Source: Theobroma cacao
Taxonomy: Eukaryota > Streptophyta > Magnoliopsida > Malvales > Malvaceae
Length of the DNA stretch: 64,000 nt
Reading direction: 5' to 3'
Assembly (NCBI RefSeq): GCF_000208745.1
Contig: NC_030851.1
Span: 41,157,225 to 41,221,224, forward strand
The position numbers and the translations under genes were made by a program. A model generated the notes under the pieces. That model did not search any database. It was given only the letters and a program-made list of their open reading frames with translations, and had not been told where the DNA came from. Below are positions 48,871-60,670 of this stretch, one piece after another (position 1 is the first letter of the stretch; each line of letters begins with the position of its first letter).

Positions 48871-49393
48871 GGGGTAGAGCAAACAGTTATTTTTGTTAGT
48901 TAGATTTTAGGTATTTAACAATCGAATTAATTAAATTTATATTTAAAAATAATCGAAATCAAATTAAATTTCACAAATAATTGAACTAATCGAGATCAAA
49001 TTAATTCGATTAGTTTGGTTCGACTTTCGAAAACTAAACTTGAGAATTTTTTTTATTTGTATATATTTATTTAGGTTGTATTTTTTTATAAATTAATATT
49101 ACGAAAACATTAAAAATAATGATAAATAATCAAAATAAATAAGATAGATACTCATATAAATAACAAATAATTAAAAAATATGAATAAAAACAATAACAAA
49201 TAATTTACGATTTATTTTCCATTCGAAAATCCCATTATACTCTTATTTAAGTTTGATTAGTTCGGTTAAGAAAATTTTCAATCGAAACATAATCAAATTA
49301 ATTCTAATAACCGAACTATCCGAAAAACCGAACTAATTGAATCAAAAAAACTGAACTCACTTCATTTCAGTTTGATTTGCATTGTATACCCCT
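48871..49393. mobile_element. possible hAT-type MITE remnant
   Basis: The segment begins GGGGTAGAGCAAAC and ends GTATACCCCT, a plausible eroded terminal inverted pair. Inside are repeated stretches on both strands related to TTCGGTT and AACCGAACT, a pattern common in plant foldback MITEs. No target-site duplication could be confirmed. Confidence 0.35.
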
Positions 49394-49507
49394 ACTTCTT
49401 GGAGTTGGAGTGGCACAAGTTTGGGCCTTTTTAGATAGACCTGTGACTTCTTTTGTGCGTGTACACACACATCCGAGACTTGAGATTCAAGACATGATAC
49501 TCAAGAT

Positions 49508-49528
49508 TCAAGACCTACACACACACAT

Positions 49529-49579
<51 letters not shown>

Positions 49580-49622
49580 NATGAATATATATATATATGA
49601 ATATATATATATATATATATAT
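49508..49622. repeat. CA/TA microsatellite with an N
   Basis: ACACAC leads into a long (TA)n tract with one undetermined base at 49580 and repeated TATGAATATATA. The translated Ile-Tyr frame across it is low complexity and not a gene. Confidence 0.95.
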
Positions 49623-50869
49623 GTCGGAGACTCAAGACTTAAGAACCGTGACTTCTCTTATATATATTCGACGACTGACTTGCCTTCAAGTATGTGAATG
49701 AAATGAATGAAGCAACGGAAAAGGTGGAAAGCAAAACAACTTATACGCCAAAAAGAAATATAATTTCCTTTTGGGAATATAAATGCAGCATGTGGTTTAG
49801 AAAAATTACCTAATCTGCTTAGCAATCTACAGCATACAAAAATTCTATAAAACTTGCGCTTGCTTTCAATTCTCGGTAAGTCCACATATTCCAAGTTAGC
49901 TGGAAATTAAATAGGATGAAACAAAAATTTATACCAACTTCCTTTCAGATGATGAATTCAAAAAACAACCCTAAACAAAATTCTACAAATAAAAAATTAT
50001 TTTTCTTTTTTATAGTGTGAGTTTCAAAGGCATTTGAAAGACCTTTTTTGTTAATTAAATAAAAGTGATATAAAAAATTATAATATAAAAAAATGGTAAA
50101 TTAAGAAGAAGAATGAGATAAATATTATCTTCAAGAATTAAAATTAAAAACTTAGAATTTTGAAATTATAATAGGAGAAGAAGAACCAGAGAAGAAGAAG
50201 AGATTGAGTGAGATGTCATTGGAGGGAGAGAAAAAAATTGTTTTTATTGTCGTTAAAATAGTAATATTTATTTTTAAGATCCTTAAAGTTTTAAATTCAT
50301 TATTTAGTGAGATGACACCATTTAATGCCTTGACCGTGAATAAGTGCATCAAATATAAAAATCTACATTCTATTCCTTAAATTGAGTCATCTTTTATCTA
50401 ATTATTTTCTTTTACGTTTACATTGACATTTAAAGAATCTTAAAATAGGATTTCATTTTGAAAGCATCATAATGTGATACTTACATTATTGCTACTTCTC
50501 CAAGGTTTTTCTATGCACTAATTTCTTTTGACACCAATTCTATTGTCGTTACTAAATCTAACTAGGGGTAAAATGTAAAAATTCCCTTCAAAATACCTTG
50601 ATCAACAATTATAAAAAATTATACCTAAAATTACATAAATATTTTAGGATGTAAATACCTCTTATATATTTTTTAGTTTAAATATATATATATATTTTAA
50701 AAAATCTGTTTGTAGTTCTTTCAAAACCTTAATCAGAAAAAAAAAATCTAAAAAGTTTTTGAAAATTTGAAACTGTATCCAACTTGAAAACCTTAATCTG
50801 CTTATCCTCTTTCATTTTGTTTATCTCGCTTCAAACAATATTTTTTATTATTGGTTTTTTCATTTACAG
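49623..50869. other. AT-rich intergenic, no gene recognised
   Basis: The stretch holds purine-rich AGAAGAAG patches near 50170-50210 and otherwise AT-rich DNA. I found no coding signal, RNA gene or element ends. Confidence 0.5.
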
Positions 50870-51064
50870 CTACGTTCGGGGAATGAATTCGTTGGACAGA
50901 TACCGACATATATTGGAAACTGGAAGCAGTTGCGAACTGTAAGCAGCTGCTTGGAACATTTGGGTCTCAACAAGATACCTCAAGGGAACCATCTTGAAGG
51001 GCCTTTTCCTGGTACAATCTCCTCCTTGGAGAATATCACGGACCCGCAATATCTGTTACTGTAG
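50870..51064 (+). pseudogene. LRR receptor-kinase fragment (LRR VIII-type)
   Basis: A 64-codon frame starts after a splice-acceptor-like TTTACAG and runs to TAG at 51062. It contains NEFVGQIPTYIGNWKQLRT and GNHLEGPFPGTISSLENIT, matching paired leucine-rich repeats of the LRR-RLK VIII ectodomain. About 20 residues between the two repeats are scrambled and no kinase or flanking exons are present. It is an isolated gene fossil. Confidence 0.7.
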
Positions 51065-52220
51065 CTGGAAGGATTTAAAGAATTCGAATTGAACTAATTA
51101 TATCATTGTTTCTAACCTCCTAAACCTTTTTGGTGTTTGACTGTCCAGCCGCATTGTTGACTTGTGTGGAAGAAATGGAGAAGTTTTCCCATTTCCAGAT
51201 ACTTCAAGAACGACAAAACTTGAAAATTTGTTAGTGTTATTTCTGGAATATTTGTTTAATCTTTTATCAGGAAAAAAATTCTTCATGTTAGCTTAATCTC
51301 AATACTGATCCTTAGCCTTTCTTATTGAATTTTATTAAATGTTAAAGTGATTTTTTTTTAATTGAGAGAAAGAGATTCAAATTTTTTTTTTAAATAAAAA
51401 AATTATGTACCAATTACTGAATCAAATATTCAAATATAATTCTTGACTAATAATATTAATAGTTAAAAAATAAAAAATATGATTTTGAAATAAGAAGAGT
51501 TAAAGTATTTTTTTTAATGTTTTGACAAGATTTTTTTTAAATTTTATTCGCTAATTAGATGTATCACCTTTGAATTTTGCTTTTGAAGAATGATATGTTG
51601 TATGAGTTGGGAGACCTAAAGGGGCATTTTTAAGGGAGTATATCATTAATAATTTTCAGTCAGCATGCTAGTTGATATTTTCTTCATGTAAATATCATTG
51701 TCTTTGGTATTTCCATTGATTTGAAATAAAATCCAACCAACCAGCTTACCAGCTCATGTTCTTCTGAGCACCCATGCCAACATTCATCCATTGAATTTTA
51801 TCTTATTTATGTTGATAAAAATGTCATTCATTTTGGAAGAATATGATGCAGCGCCATGGGTATTTTTTTTTTTCCAAAAAGAGAAATGTATAAGATCAAA
51901 TAAGACACTTGAAATTGAACTTAGATTTGGATTGTTCCAAATAACGCAACATTGGAGATAATCATAATTGAAGTTAGAAGAATTAAGTTAATGACTCGTT
52001 ATTATCCATTTCCCGTTTTGGAATATTTGGCATCTTTTAAATAAAAAGTATTTCTAAATTTTCATTTTAATTGCTTTTTAACCTATAAAATATTATTGAT
52101 TTTTTTTTCAAATTGTCAATTAACAAAGATTACAAATTCAGAAAATCAATTAAATCGATAACATTTATGCTTTATCTTTCTAACAATTCAATTTATATCT
52201 TTTGCAAGCTTGTCTCCCTA
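51065..52220. other. AT-rich intergenic
   Basis: No gene or RNA was recognised. The last bases adjoin the target site of the U2 retropseudogene. Confidence 0.5.
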
Positions 52221-52238
52221 AACCTATTATTTTTTGTT
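52221..52238. repeat. 5' target-site duplication of U2 copy
   Basis: AACCTATTATTTTTTGTT directly precedes the U2-like sequence and recurs with one mismatch at 52450-52467, immediately after the A-rich tail. Confidence 0.8.
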
Positions 52239-52434
52239 ATACCTTTCTCGGCCTTTTGACAAAGATCATGTGTAGTATCTGTTTTTATCAGTTTAATATC
52301 CTATATGTGGGCCATAGGTCCACATGATATTAAATTAATTTTTTTAAAGGGAGAGCCCACCTCAGTAGCTTGCTATTGGGGCTCTCAAGCGTCGCCCAAG
52401 TGTTGCACCACAGCTCGGGCCTGGCGCACCCCAC
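52239..52434 (+). pseudogene. U2 snRNA retropseudogene
   Basis: The 196 nt align along their whole length with plant U2 snRNA: the 5' end ATACCTTTCTCGGCCTTTTG, the branch-point recognition core GTAGTA, an Sm-site-like AATTAATTTTTTTAAAG, and the 3' stem-loop ending GGGCCTGGCGCACCCC. Substitutions fall in the normally invariant 5' domain (TTTTGACAAAGATC where plant U2 has GGCTAAGATC) and in stem-loop pairs. No plant snRNA upstream element or TATA at -30 is visible. An A-rich tail (52435-52449) and an 18-nt flanking duplication indicate LINE-mediated insertion of a processed U2 transcript. Confidence 0.88.
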
Positions 52435-52449
52435 AAAAAAGAAAAAAAA

Positions 52450-52467
52450 AACCTATTCTTTTTTGTT
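52450..52467. repeat. 3' target-site duplication of U2 copy
   Basis: AACCTATTCTTTTTTGTT matches 52221-52238 at 17 of 18 positions and follows the A-rich tail, completing the retroposition signature. Confidence 0.8.
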
Positions 52468-52635
52468 GTGTGAGCTATACACACTTGTCCAAAATTTGAC
52501 AATCACAATCTCTTTTCATATATAATTTAAATTTTTAAAATTTCTTTCATACTTTTTTTAATAAAATAAAATTATTTATTTTAATTTGTTAATAATATTT
52601 TTAATTACTTGATCACTAATTAAATTGATTTGAAA

Positions 52636-55600
52636 ACTTAAACATAACTTGAGAAAACTTAAAAAACCTTAAAATTCCTTAAAAAGACCCTAAAAATCCT
52701 TAAAAATGCCTTAAAAAATCTTTAAAATCGGCAATAGATAATTAAGAAAATTAAAAATCTCTTAAAAACATAAAAAATCCTTCAAATTCCTTGAAAAATC
52801 TCTAAAAAAACCTTAAATAGCCTTAAAAGTACCTTAAAAATGCTTAAAAATCTATAAAAAAAAAACCTTACAAATGCTTTAAAAGATTTTAAAAATCTTT
52901 TAAGAATAACTTACAAAACCTTAAAAATCCATAAAATATTTTGAAAACACCTTAAGATTCTATTGAAATCTATAAAAAAAAAAAACCTTAAAAATGCTTA
53001 GAATGACCTTAAACATCTTTAAAAGGATTCTAAAAATCCTTTAAAAAACCTAAAAATATCCTTAAAAATCCTAATAAATAATTTAAAAAATAAAAATCTC
53101 TTAAAAACATAAAAAATACTTCAAATTTCTTTAAAAATCTCTAAAAATCCTTAACTATCCTGAAAAAGATCTTAAAAATACTTCAAAATCTATAAAAAAT
53201 CTTTAAAATGCTTCAAAAGATTTTAAAAATCTTTTAAAAATAACTTACAAAACCTTAAAAATCTATAAATTTCTTAAAAATCCTTTAAAATACCTTAAAA
53301 ATCCTTTGAAATCTATAAACAAAACTTAAAAATACTTAGAATGACTTTAAACGTCCTTAAAAAAATCTTAAAAATCTTTAAAATTCGTAAGAAATAATTA
53401 AGAAAATTAAAATCTATTAAAAACAAAAAAATCCTTCAAATTTATTGCAAAATCTCTAAAAAACCTTAAATATATTTAAAAAGACCTTAAAAATGCTTAA
53501 AACTCTAGTGAAAAAGCTTTAAAAATCCCTAAAAAGACTTTACAAATCTTTTAAAAATGACTTAAAAACCCTTAAAAATCAATAAAATCCCTTGAAAATC
53601 TTAGAAAACACCTTAAAAATCTTTTGAAATTCATGAAAAAGGCATTCAAAATGTTTAAAATGACCTTAAACATCCTTAAAAAGACCCTAAAAATCTTTGA
53701 AATTCGTAATAAATAATTAAAAAATTAAAAATCCCTTAAAAACATAAAAAAATCTTTCAAATTTCATGAAAAATCTCTAAAAAACCTTAAATATCCTTAA
53801 AAAGACATTAACAATACTTAAAAATCTATGAAAAAACCTTAAAAATTTCTAAAAAGAATTTAAAAATATTTTAAAAATGACTTATAAAACCTTGAAAATC
53901 CATAAAATCCCTTAAAAATCCTTTAAATTTCATGAAAAGAACCTTAAAAATACTTAGAATGAGTTTAAACATTCTTAAAAGAACTCTAAAAATCCTTTAA
54001 AACACCCAAAAAATCCTTAAAAATTGTAATAAATAATTAAAAAATTAAAAATTTCTTCAAAATAGAAAAAATACTTCAAATGTCTTGAAAAATCGCTAAA
54101 AATCCTTAAATATCGTTAAAAAAACCTTGAAAATACTTAAAAATTCATGAAAAAAAATCCTTAAAAATTCTTTAAAAGACATTAAAAATATTTTAAAAGT
54201 AACTTACAAAACCTTAAAAATCCATAAAATCCCTTGAAAATCCTTGAAAACACCTTAAAAATCCTCAAAAATACATGAAAAAAACTAAAAAAAGCTTAGA
54301 ATGACTTTAAACATTTTGAAAAAAATTCTAAAAATACTTGAAAAAGCCTTAAAAATACTTGAAATTAGTAATAAATAATTAAAAAAATTAAAAATCTCTT
54401 AAAAAACATAAAAAATCATTCAAATTCCTTTAAAAATCTTTAAAAAACCTTAATTATCCTTAAAAGGATATTAAAAATGCTTAAAAATCTATGAAAAGAA
54501 CATTAAAAATTCTAAAAAAGCCTTTAAAAGTCTTTTAAAAAAACTTAAAAAAACTTAAAAATCAAAAAAATTCCTTGAAAATCCTAAAAAATACTTTAAA
54601 CATATTTTAAAATTCATTAAAAAAAACCTTAAAAATGCTCAGAATGACCTTAAACATACTTAAAAAAACCCTAAAAATCCTTGTAAAAGCCTTAAAAAAT
54701 TCTTAAAATTCGTAATAAATTATTAAAAAATTAAAAATTTCTTAAAAACATAAAAAATAATTCAAATTCCCTGAAAAATCTCTGAAAAACCTTAAATATC
54801 CTTGAAAGGACTTTAAAAATGCTTAAAAATCTATAAAAAAACCCTTAAAAATCCTTAAAAAGACTTTAAAAGTCTTTTAAAAATGACTTAAAAAACCTTA
54901 AAAATCAATAAAAGCCCTTGAAAATCTTTAAAAATACCTTAAAACTCTTTTGAAATCAACTTAAAAACCCTTAAAAAGGCTTAGAATTACCTTAAATATA
55001 CTTAAAAAGACCCTAAAAATCCTTGTAAAAGCCTTAAAAAATTCTTAAAATTTAAAATAAATAATAAAAAAATAAAAAATCCTTCAAATTCCTTGAAAAA
55101 TCTCTAAAAAACCTTAAATATCCATAAAAGGACCTTAAAAATGCTTAAAAATCTATGAAAAAAATGTTAAAAAAACCTTAAAAAGATTTTAAAAATCTTT
55201 TAAAAATGACTTAAAAAACTTTAAAAATCCATAAAATCCCTTGAAAACACCTTAAAAATCTTTTGAAATCTATGAAAAAAACCTTAAAAATGCTTAAAAT
55301 GACCTTAAACTTTTTTAAAAAGATCCTAAAAGATCTTGAAAATGCCTTAAAAAAATTCTTAAAATTGCTAATAAATAATTGAGAAATTTAAAAATCTCTT
55401 AAAAACATAAAAATTCCTTGAAATTTCATGAAAAATCTATAAAAAACCTGAAATATCCTTCAAAGGGCCTTAATTAAAAATCAATGAAAAAACTTTAAAA
55501 ATGCTTCAAAAGGCTTTAAAATTCTTTTAAAAATAACTTACAAAACTTTAAAAATTCATAAAATACTTTGAAAATACCTTAAAAATCTTTTCAAATCCAT

Positions 55601-58600
55601 GAAAAAAACCATACAAATGTTTAGAATGACTTTAAATATCCTTAAAAAAACCCTAAAAATCCTTATAAATGCCCTTAAAAATTTTTAAAATTCGTAATAA
55701 ATAATTAAGAAAATTAAAAATTTCTGAAAAACATCAAAATCCTTCATATTCCTTGAAAAAATTCTAAAAAACTTGAAATATCCTTAAAATGACCTTAAAA
55801 ATACTAAAAAATTAATGAAAAAAAAGTTAAAAATCCAAGAAAAGATTTTAAAAATCTTTTAAAAATGGCTTCAAAAACCTTAAAAATTCATAAACTCCCT
55901 CGAAAATCCTTAAAAATACCTTAAAAATCCTTTGAAATTCATGAAAAAAACATAAAAATGCTTAGAATGACCTTAAACATCCTTAAAAAGACCCTAAAAA
56001 TCTTTACAAATGTCGTAAAATCTCTTAAATAAGTAATAAATAATTACAAAAATTATAGATCCTTCAATTTTATTGAAAAATCTCTCAAAAACCTTAAATA
56101 TCCTTAAAAGGACCTTAAATTGCTTAAGAATCCATAAAAAAAACCTTAAAATCCAATAAAGAATAAAAAAATCTTTTGAAAATGACTTAAAAAACTTTAA
56201 AAATCCATAAAATCTCTTGAAATTCCTTGAAAATATCTTTAAAATCCTTTGAAATTCATGAAAAAAATCTTAAAAATGCTTAGAATGACCTCAAACATCA
56301 TTAACAAGACCCTAAAAATCCTTGAAAATGCCTTGAAAAAAAATTCTTAAATTCATAATAAATAATTACAAAAATTAAAAATCCCTAAAAAACATAAAAA
56401 TTCTTTCAAATTCCTTGAAAAATCTTTAAAAAACCTTAAATATCCTTAAAAGAACCTTAAAAATGCTTAAAACTCTATAAAAAAAACCTTAAAAATGCTT
56501 CAAATGATTTTAAAAATCTTTTAAGAATAACTTACAAAACCTTAAAAATTCATAAAATAGTTTGAAAACACCTTAAAAAACCCTAAAATCCATAAAAAAA
56601 ACCCTTAAAATGCTTAGAATGACCTTAAACATCCTTAAAAAAAACTCGAAAAATCTTTGAAAATACATAAAAAAGTCTTTAAAATTTATAATAAATAATT
56701 AAAAAATTAAAAACCCCTTCAAAACATCAAAACACTTTCAAATTCCTTGAAAAATCTCTAAAAAGCCTTAAATATCCTTAAAAACACTTTAAAATTGTTT
56801 AAAAATCCAGGAAAATAAACCTAACAAATCCTTTAAAATATTTTAAAAATCTTTTAAAAATGACTTAAAAAACCTTAAAAATCTGAAAAGTCGCTTAAAA
56901 ATCCATGAAAACACCTTAAAAAACTTTTGAAATCCATGAAAAAATGTTAAAAATACTTAGAATGACCTTAAACATCCTTAGAAAGATCCTAAAAATTCTT
57001 AAAAATGCCATAAAAATACTTAAAATTCGTAATAAATAATTAAAAAAATTAAAAATATCTTGAAAACATTAAAAATTCTTCAAATTCCTTGAAAAATCTT
57101 TAAAAACCTTAAATATCCTTAAAAGGATCTGAAAAGCGCTTAAAAATCCTTAAAAAGACTTTAAAATTTTTTTGAAAGTGAGTTAAAAAACCTTAAAAAT
57201 CCATAAAATCACTTGAAAATCCTTGAAAACACCATAAAAATCTTTTGAAATTCATGAAAAAAAACTTTAAAAATGCTTAGAATAACCTTAGACATTTTTA
57301 AAAAGACCTTAAAAATCCTTGAAAATATCTTAAAAATCTTTAAAATTTGTAATAAATAATTAAGTAAATTAAAATTCTCTTAAAAAATAAAAAATCCGTT
57401 AAATTCTTTTAAAAACTCTAAAAAACCTTAAATATCCTTAAAAGGATATTAAAAATGCTTAAAAAATCTAAAAAAAAACCTTAAAAATGCTTAAAAAGAC
57501 TTTAATTTTTTTTTAAAATGACATAAAAAACCTTAAAAATCCATAAAATCTCTTGAAAATCCTTGAAAGCAACTTAAAAATCTTTTGAAATCCATGAAAA
57601 GAACCTTAAAAATTCTTAAAATGACCTTAAACATGCTTAAAAAAACCCTAAAAATTCTTGAAAAAGCCTTAGAAAATCTTTACAATTCGTAATAAATAAT
57701 TAAGTAAATTAAAAATCCCTTAAAAACATTAAAAGTCTTTCAAATTCCTTGAAAATTCTCTAAAAAACCTTAAATACCCTTAAAAGGATCTTAAAAATGC
57801 TTAAAAATTCATAAAAAAACTTTAAAAATCCTTTAAAAGACTTTAAAAACCTTTAAAAATGACTTAGGAAACCTTAAAAATCTAAAAAGATCCCTTGAAA
57901 ATCCTTGAAAACACCTTAAAAATCTTTTAAAATCCATGAAAGAAAACCTTAAAAATGCTTAGAATGAGCTTTAACATCCTTAAAAAGACCCTAAAAATCC
58001 TTGAAAATATTAAAAAAAAATCTTTAAAATTCACAATAGATAATTAAGAAAAAGGAAAATCCCTTAACAACATAAAAAATCCTTCAAATTCTTTGAAAAA
58101 TGTCTAAAAAAGCTTAAATCTCCTCAAAAGAACATTAAAAATGCTTAAAAATCCTTAAAAAAATCTTAAAAATGTTTCAAAAGACTTTAAAAATCTTTTA
58201 AAAATAACTTACAAAACCTTAAAAATCCATCAAATACTTTGAAAACACCATAAAAATCCTTTAAAATCTATAAAAAAAACCTTAAAAATGCTTAAAATGA
58301 CTTTAAACATCCTTAAAAAGATCCTAAAAATCCTTGAAAATGTCTTAAAAAATCTTTAAAATTCGTAATAAATAATTAAAAAATTAAAAAATCCCTTATA
58401 AACATAAAAAATATTTCAAATTCTTTGAAAAATCTATAAAAAACCTTAAATATTCTTAAAAAGACTTTAAAAATGCTTAAAAGCCCATTAAAAAACCTTA
58501 AAAATGCTTCAAAATACTTTGAAAAATCTTTTTAAAAAAACTTACAAAACCTTAAAAATCCGTAAAGTACTTTGGAAACAATAGAAAAATCTTTTGAAAC

Positions 58601-58723
58601 CCATAAAAAAACCTTAAAAATGTTTAGGATGACCTTAAACATACTTAAAAAGACCTTAAAAATCTTTGAAATTAACTTAAAAAATCCTTAAAATTCATAA
58701 TAAATATTTAAAAAAATTAAAAA
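52636..58723. repeat. AT-rich tandem satellite, about 330-bp monomer
   Basis: About 18 head-to-tail monomers are marked by a recurring landmark resembling TTCGTAATAAATAATTAA, seen for example near 53706, 54026, 54368, 54712, 55694, 56354, 56687, 57029, 57349, 57689 and 58364, with single-monomer spacing of roughly 320-345 bp. A second landmark, GCTTAGAATGACCTTAAACA, also occurs once per monomer. Each monomer is built of degenerate 10-12-nt units such as CCTTAAAAAT, so A-tracts recur at near-helical spacing. Monomers are substantially diverged. No open frames occur. The array is interrupted by a solo LTR and resumes at 59910. Confidence 0.95.
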
Positions 58724-59909
58724 TGTTGGCTCCATAAGTTTTTGATAATTATAAAACGTTTTCACTCATTAATGTCTAAATATACTACTTGCGTGTGCAA
58801 GATGAAAATGTATGTCAATAATAAATTATTCTCTAAAAAGCAAATAACAAAACTTATAAGAACAAGGAGTTACAAATGAGCTACAAACAAAAGCCTTTTA
58901 GTCGAATAACCAAGGGAGTTAGTCAGCTAAAATTCAAAAGTGAAGTTGGCCGGTTCAAAGACAGTAAGTTCTTAATCGGTTGAAGTCTTACTTAATTGAC
59001 TAAGAGAGTAAAGTAGATTGCAAAATAGAGAAGACTTAATCAACTAAAAGGTGTTATTAGCCAATTAAGAGCTCAGTGCCAGAGAATTTGATTACAAGAC
59101 AAAGAAGACTTAATCGACTAGAAGCATGGTTAGTAAATTAAGAGCGCACTGTCTAAAAATTTGAATTTGAATACTTAAAGACACACTAATGGCTAGAATT
59201 GACTCTAAACTGTTTCCAACGATTTGAAACTGTCAACATTCATTAGAGTTGATTTTTCAAGTATAAAAGACACCCCCAACGTCTAAGAAGAAGATCAAAT
59301 GCTTCCAATATCAAAAAGAGCTCAAAAATAGCAAAAACTCTCTCAATCCTTGTTGCACTTCTCTCTCATCTTTGTAATAGAGTTTAGCACTTCATCTTGT
59401 ACCATTCAGATCAGGTCAGTGATCATAGGTACTTCTTTATATCTATACTTATTGGTTACTTAGAGTGTGCGAGTCACTCTAAGGGGATTGATCAAGCTTG
59501 GGTTAACTTGATTAGTTTTATAGGTTCTAACTCAGCTTAGGAAAAGTTAGATTTGGGTTTTGGTTGATCTTGGGAAAAATCACTGTTAAAAGTTGTGGTT
59601 GAGCTTGTGAAAAGCCATTGTAAAAGCTTGGTGGAAGCGTGAGAATTTCACCGTTTATAGTGATTTGGTTTGAAAATCCTTGATTGAAAAATCAAGGTAG
59701 TAGATATAGGTCAAAGAGACCGAACCACTATAAAATCCTTGATTGTCTACCTTCTTTTATTTTCATTCCATTCTTCTTTCAATCATTCATTCATCTAGCA
59801 TTCAACTTCTCATTATTGAACTTTAACTAGCCTTCAATTAGAAGTCAAGTTTAGTGACATTTACAAATTGCTATTCACCCCCTCTAGCACACTTCCTTGG
59901 GGACCAACA
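58724..59909 (+). mobile_element. solo LTR of a retrotransposon
   Basis: This 1186-bp insertion begins TGTTGGCTCC and ends GGGGACCAACA, with TGTTGG/CCAACA terminal inverted ends. AAAAA flanks both sides (58719-58723 and 59910-59914), the 5-bp duplication expected of an LTR insertion, and satellite sequence resumes outside. A TATA box (TATAAAAG) lies at 59262. There are no internal gag-pol, primer-binding or polypurine sequences, so the element was reduced to one LTR. The start TTTTTGATAATTATAAAAC recalls copia SIRE/Maximus-type LTRs; that lineage call is tentative. Confidence 0.82.
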
Positions 59910-60406
59910 AAAAATCCTTTAAAAATAAAAAAATCCTTCAAATTCCTTAAAAAATCTCTAAAAAACCTTAAATATCTTTAAAAGGTTCTTAAAAATGCTT
60001 CAAAATATGTGAAAAAAACCTTAAAAATCCTTAAAAAGACTTTAAAAATATTTTTAAAATGACTTAAAAATCCTTAAAAATTCATAAAATCTCTTGAAAT
60101 TCTTTGAAAACACTTTAAAAATCCTTTCAAAACTATGAAAAAAACCTTAAAAATGCTTAGAATAACCTTGAACATCCTTAAAAAGATCCTAAAAATCCTT
60201 GAAAATGCCTTAAAAAATCCTTCAAAATTCGTAATAAATTATTAAGAAAATTAAAAATCCACTAAAAACATAAAAGATCCTTCAAATTCCTTGAAAAATC
60301 TTTAAAAAATCTTAAATATTCTTAAAAGATTTTAAAAAATGCTTAAAAATCCATATAAAAAACCTTAAAAATCCAAGAAAAGATTTTAAAAATTTTTTAA
60401 AAATGA
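59910..60406. repeat. satellite array, continuation after LTR
   Basis: This is about one and a half monomers of the same AT-rich satellite in the same orientation, containing the GCTTAGAATAACC landmark near 60156 and GTAATAAATTATTAAG near 60230. It ends abruptly before GTTCTTGTGATAAGG. Confidence 0.9.
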
Positions 60407-60564
60407 GGTTCTTGTGATAAGGAGAGGAAGCGTTGCAAACAAGTCAAAGATGTGCTAGAGGCGACAGAGAGGAAGATTGGAGCAGTTCTTGAAGTATTGG
60501 GTGTTATGGTAGGTGGAAGACAATAAAAAGAGAATTAGAGTGTAGAAGATAATTAGAGAGATAA
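60407..60564. other. short unique spacer between satellite and telomere-like repeat
   Basis: This is a purine-rich, non-repetitive segment. Reading frames are short and interrupted. I recognise nothing in it. Confidence 0.4.
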
Positions 60565-60670
60565 TTTAGGATTTGGGGTTTAGGGTTTAGGGGATTAGGG
60601 TTTGGGGTAGGGGTTTAGGGTTTAGGGGTTAGGGTTTAAGGGTTTAGGGTTTAGGGGTCAAGGGTTAGGG
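60565..60670 (+). repeat. degenerate telomere-like (TTTAGGG)n, left part
   Basis: Variants of GGTTTAGGG, GGGGTTTAGGG and GGGTTAGGG run up to the poly(T) start of the LINE. The plant telomere unit TTTAGGG is frequent but mixed with variants, so this is an interstitial array and not a functional end. Confidence 0.85.

Noticed and set aside
49377..49697. 106-residue + strand frame with Ile-Tyr repeats
   Set aside because: It is a translation of a CA/TA microsatellite containing an N.
52239..52434. Functional U2 snRNA gene
   Set aside because: There are changes in the normally invariant 5' domain, no snRNA promoter elements, and an A-tail with target-site duplication, all of which point to a retropseudogene.
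52636..60406. CRISPR-like regular repeats
   Set aside because: The units are contiguous, diverged AT-rich satellite monomers with no unique spacers, in a plant nuclear genome.
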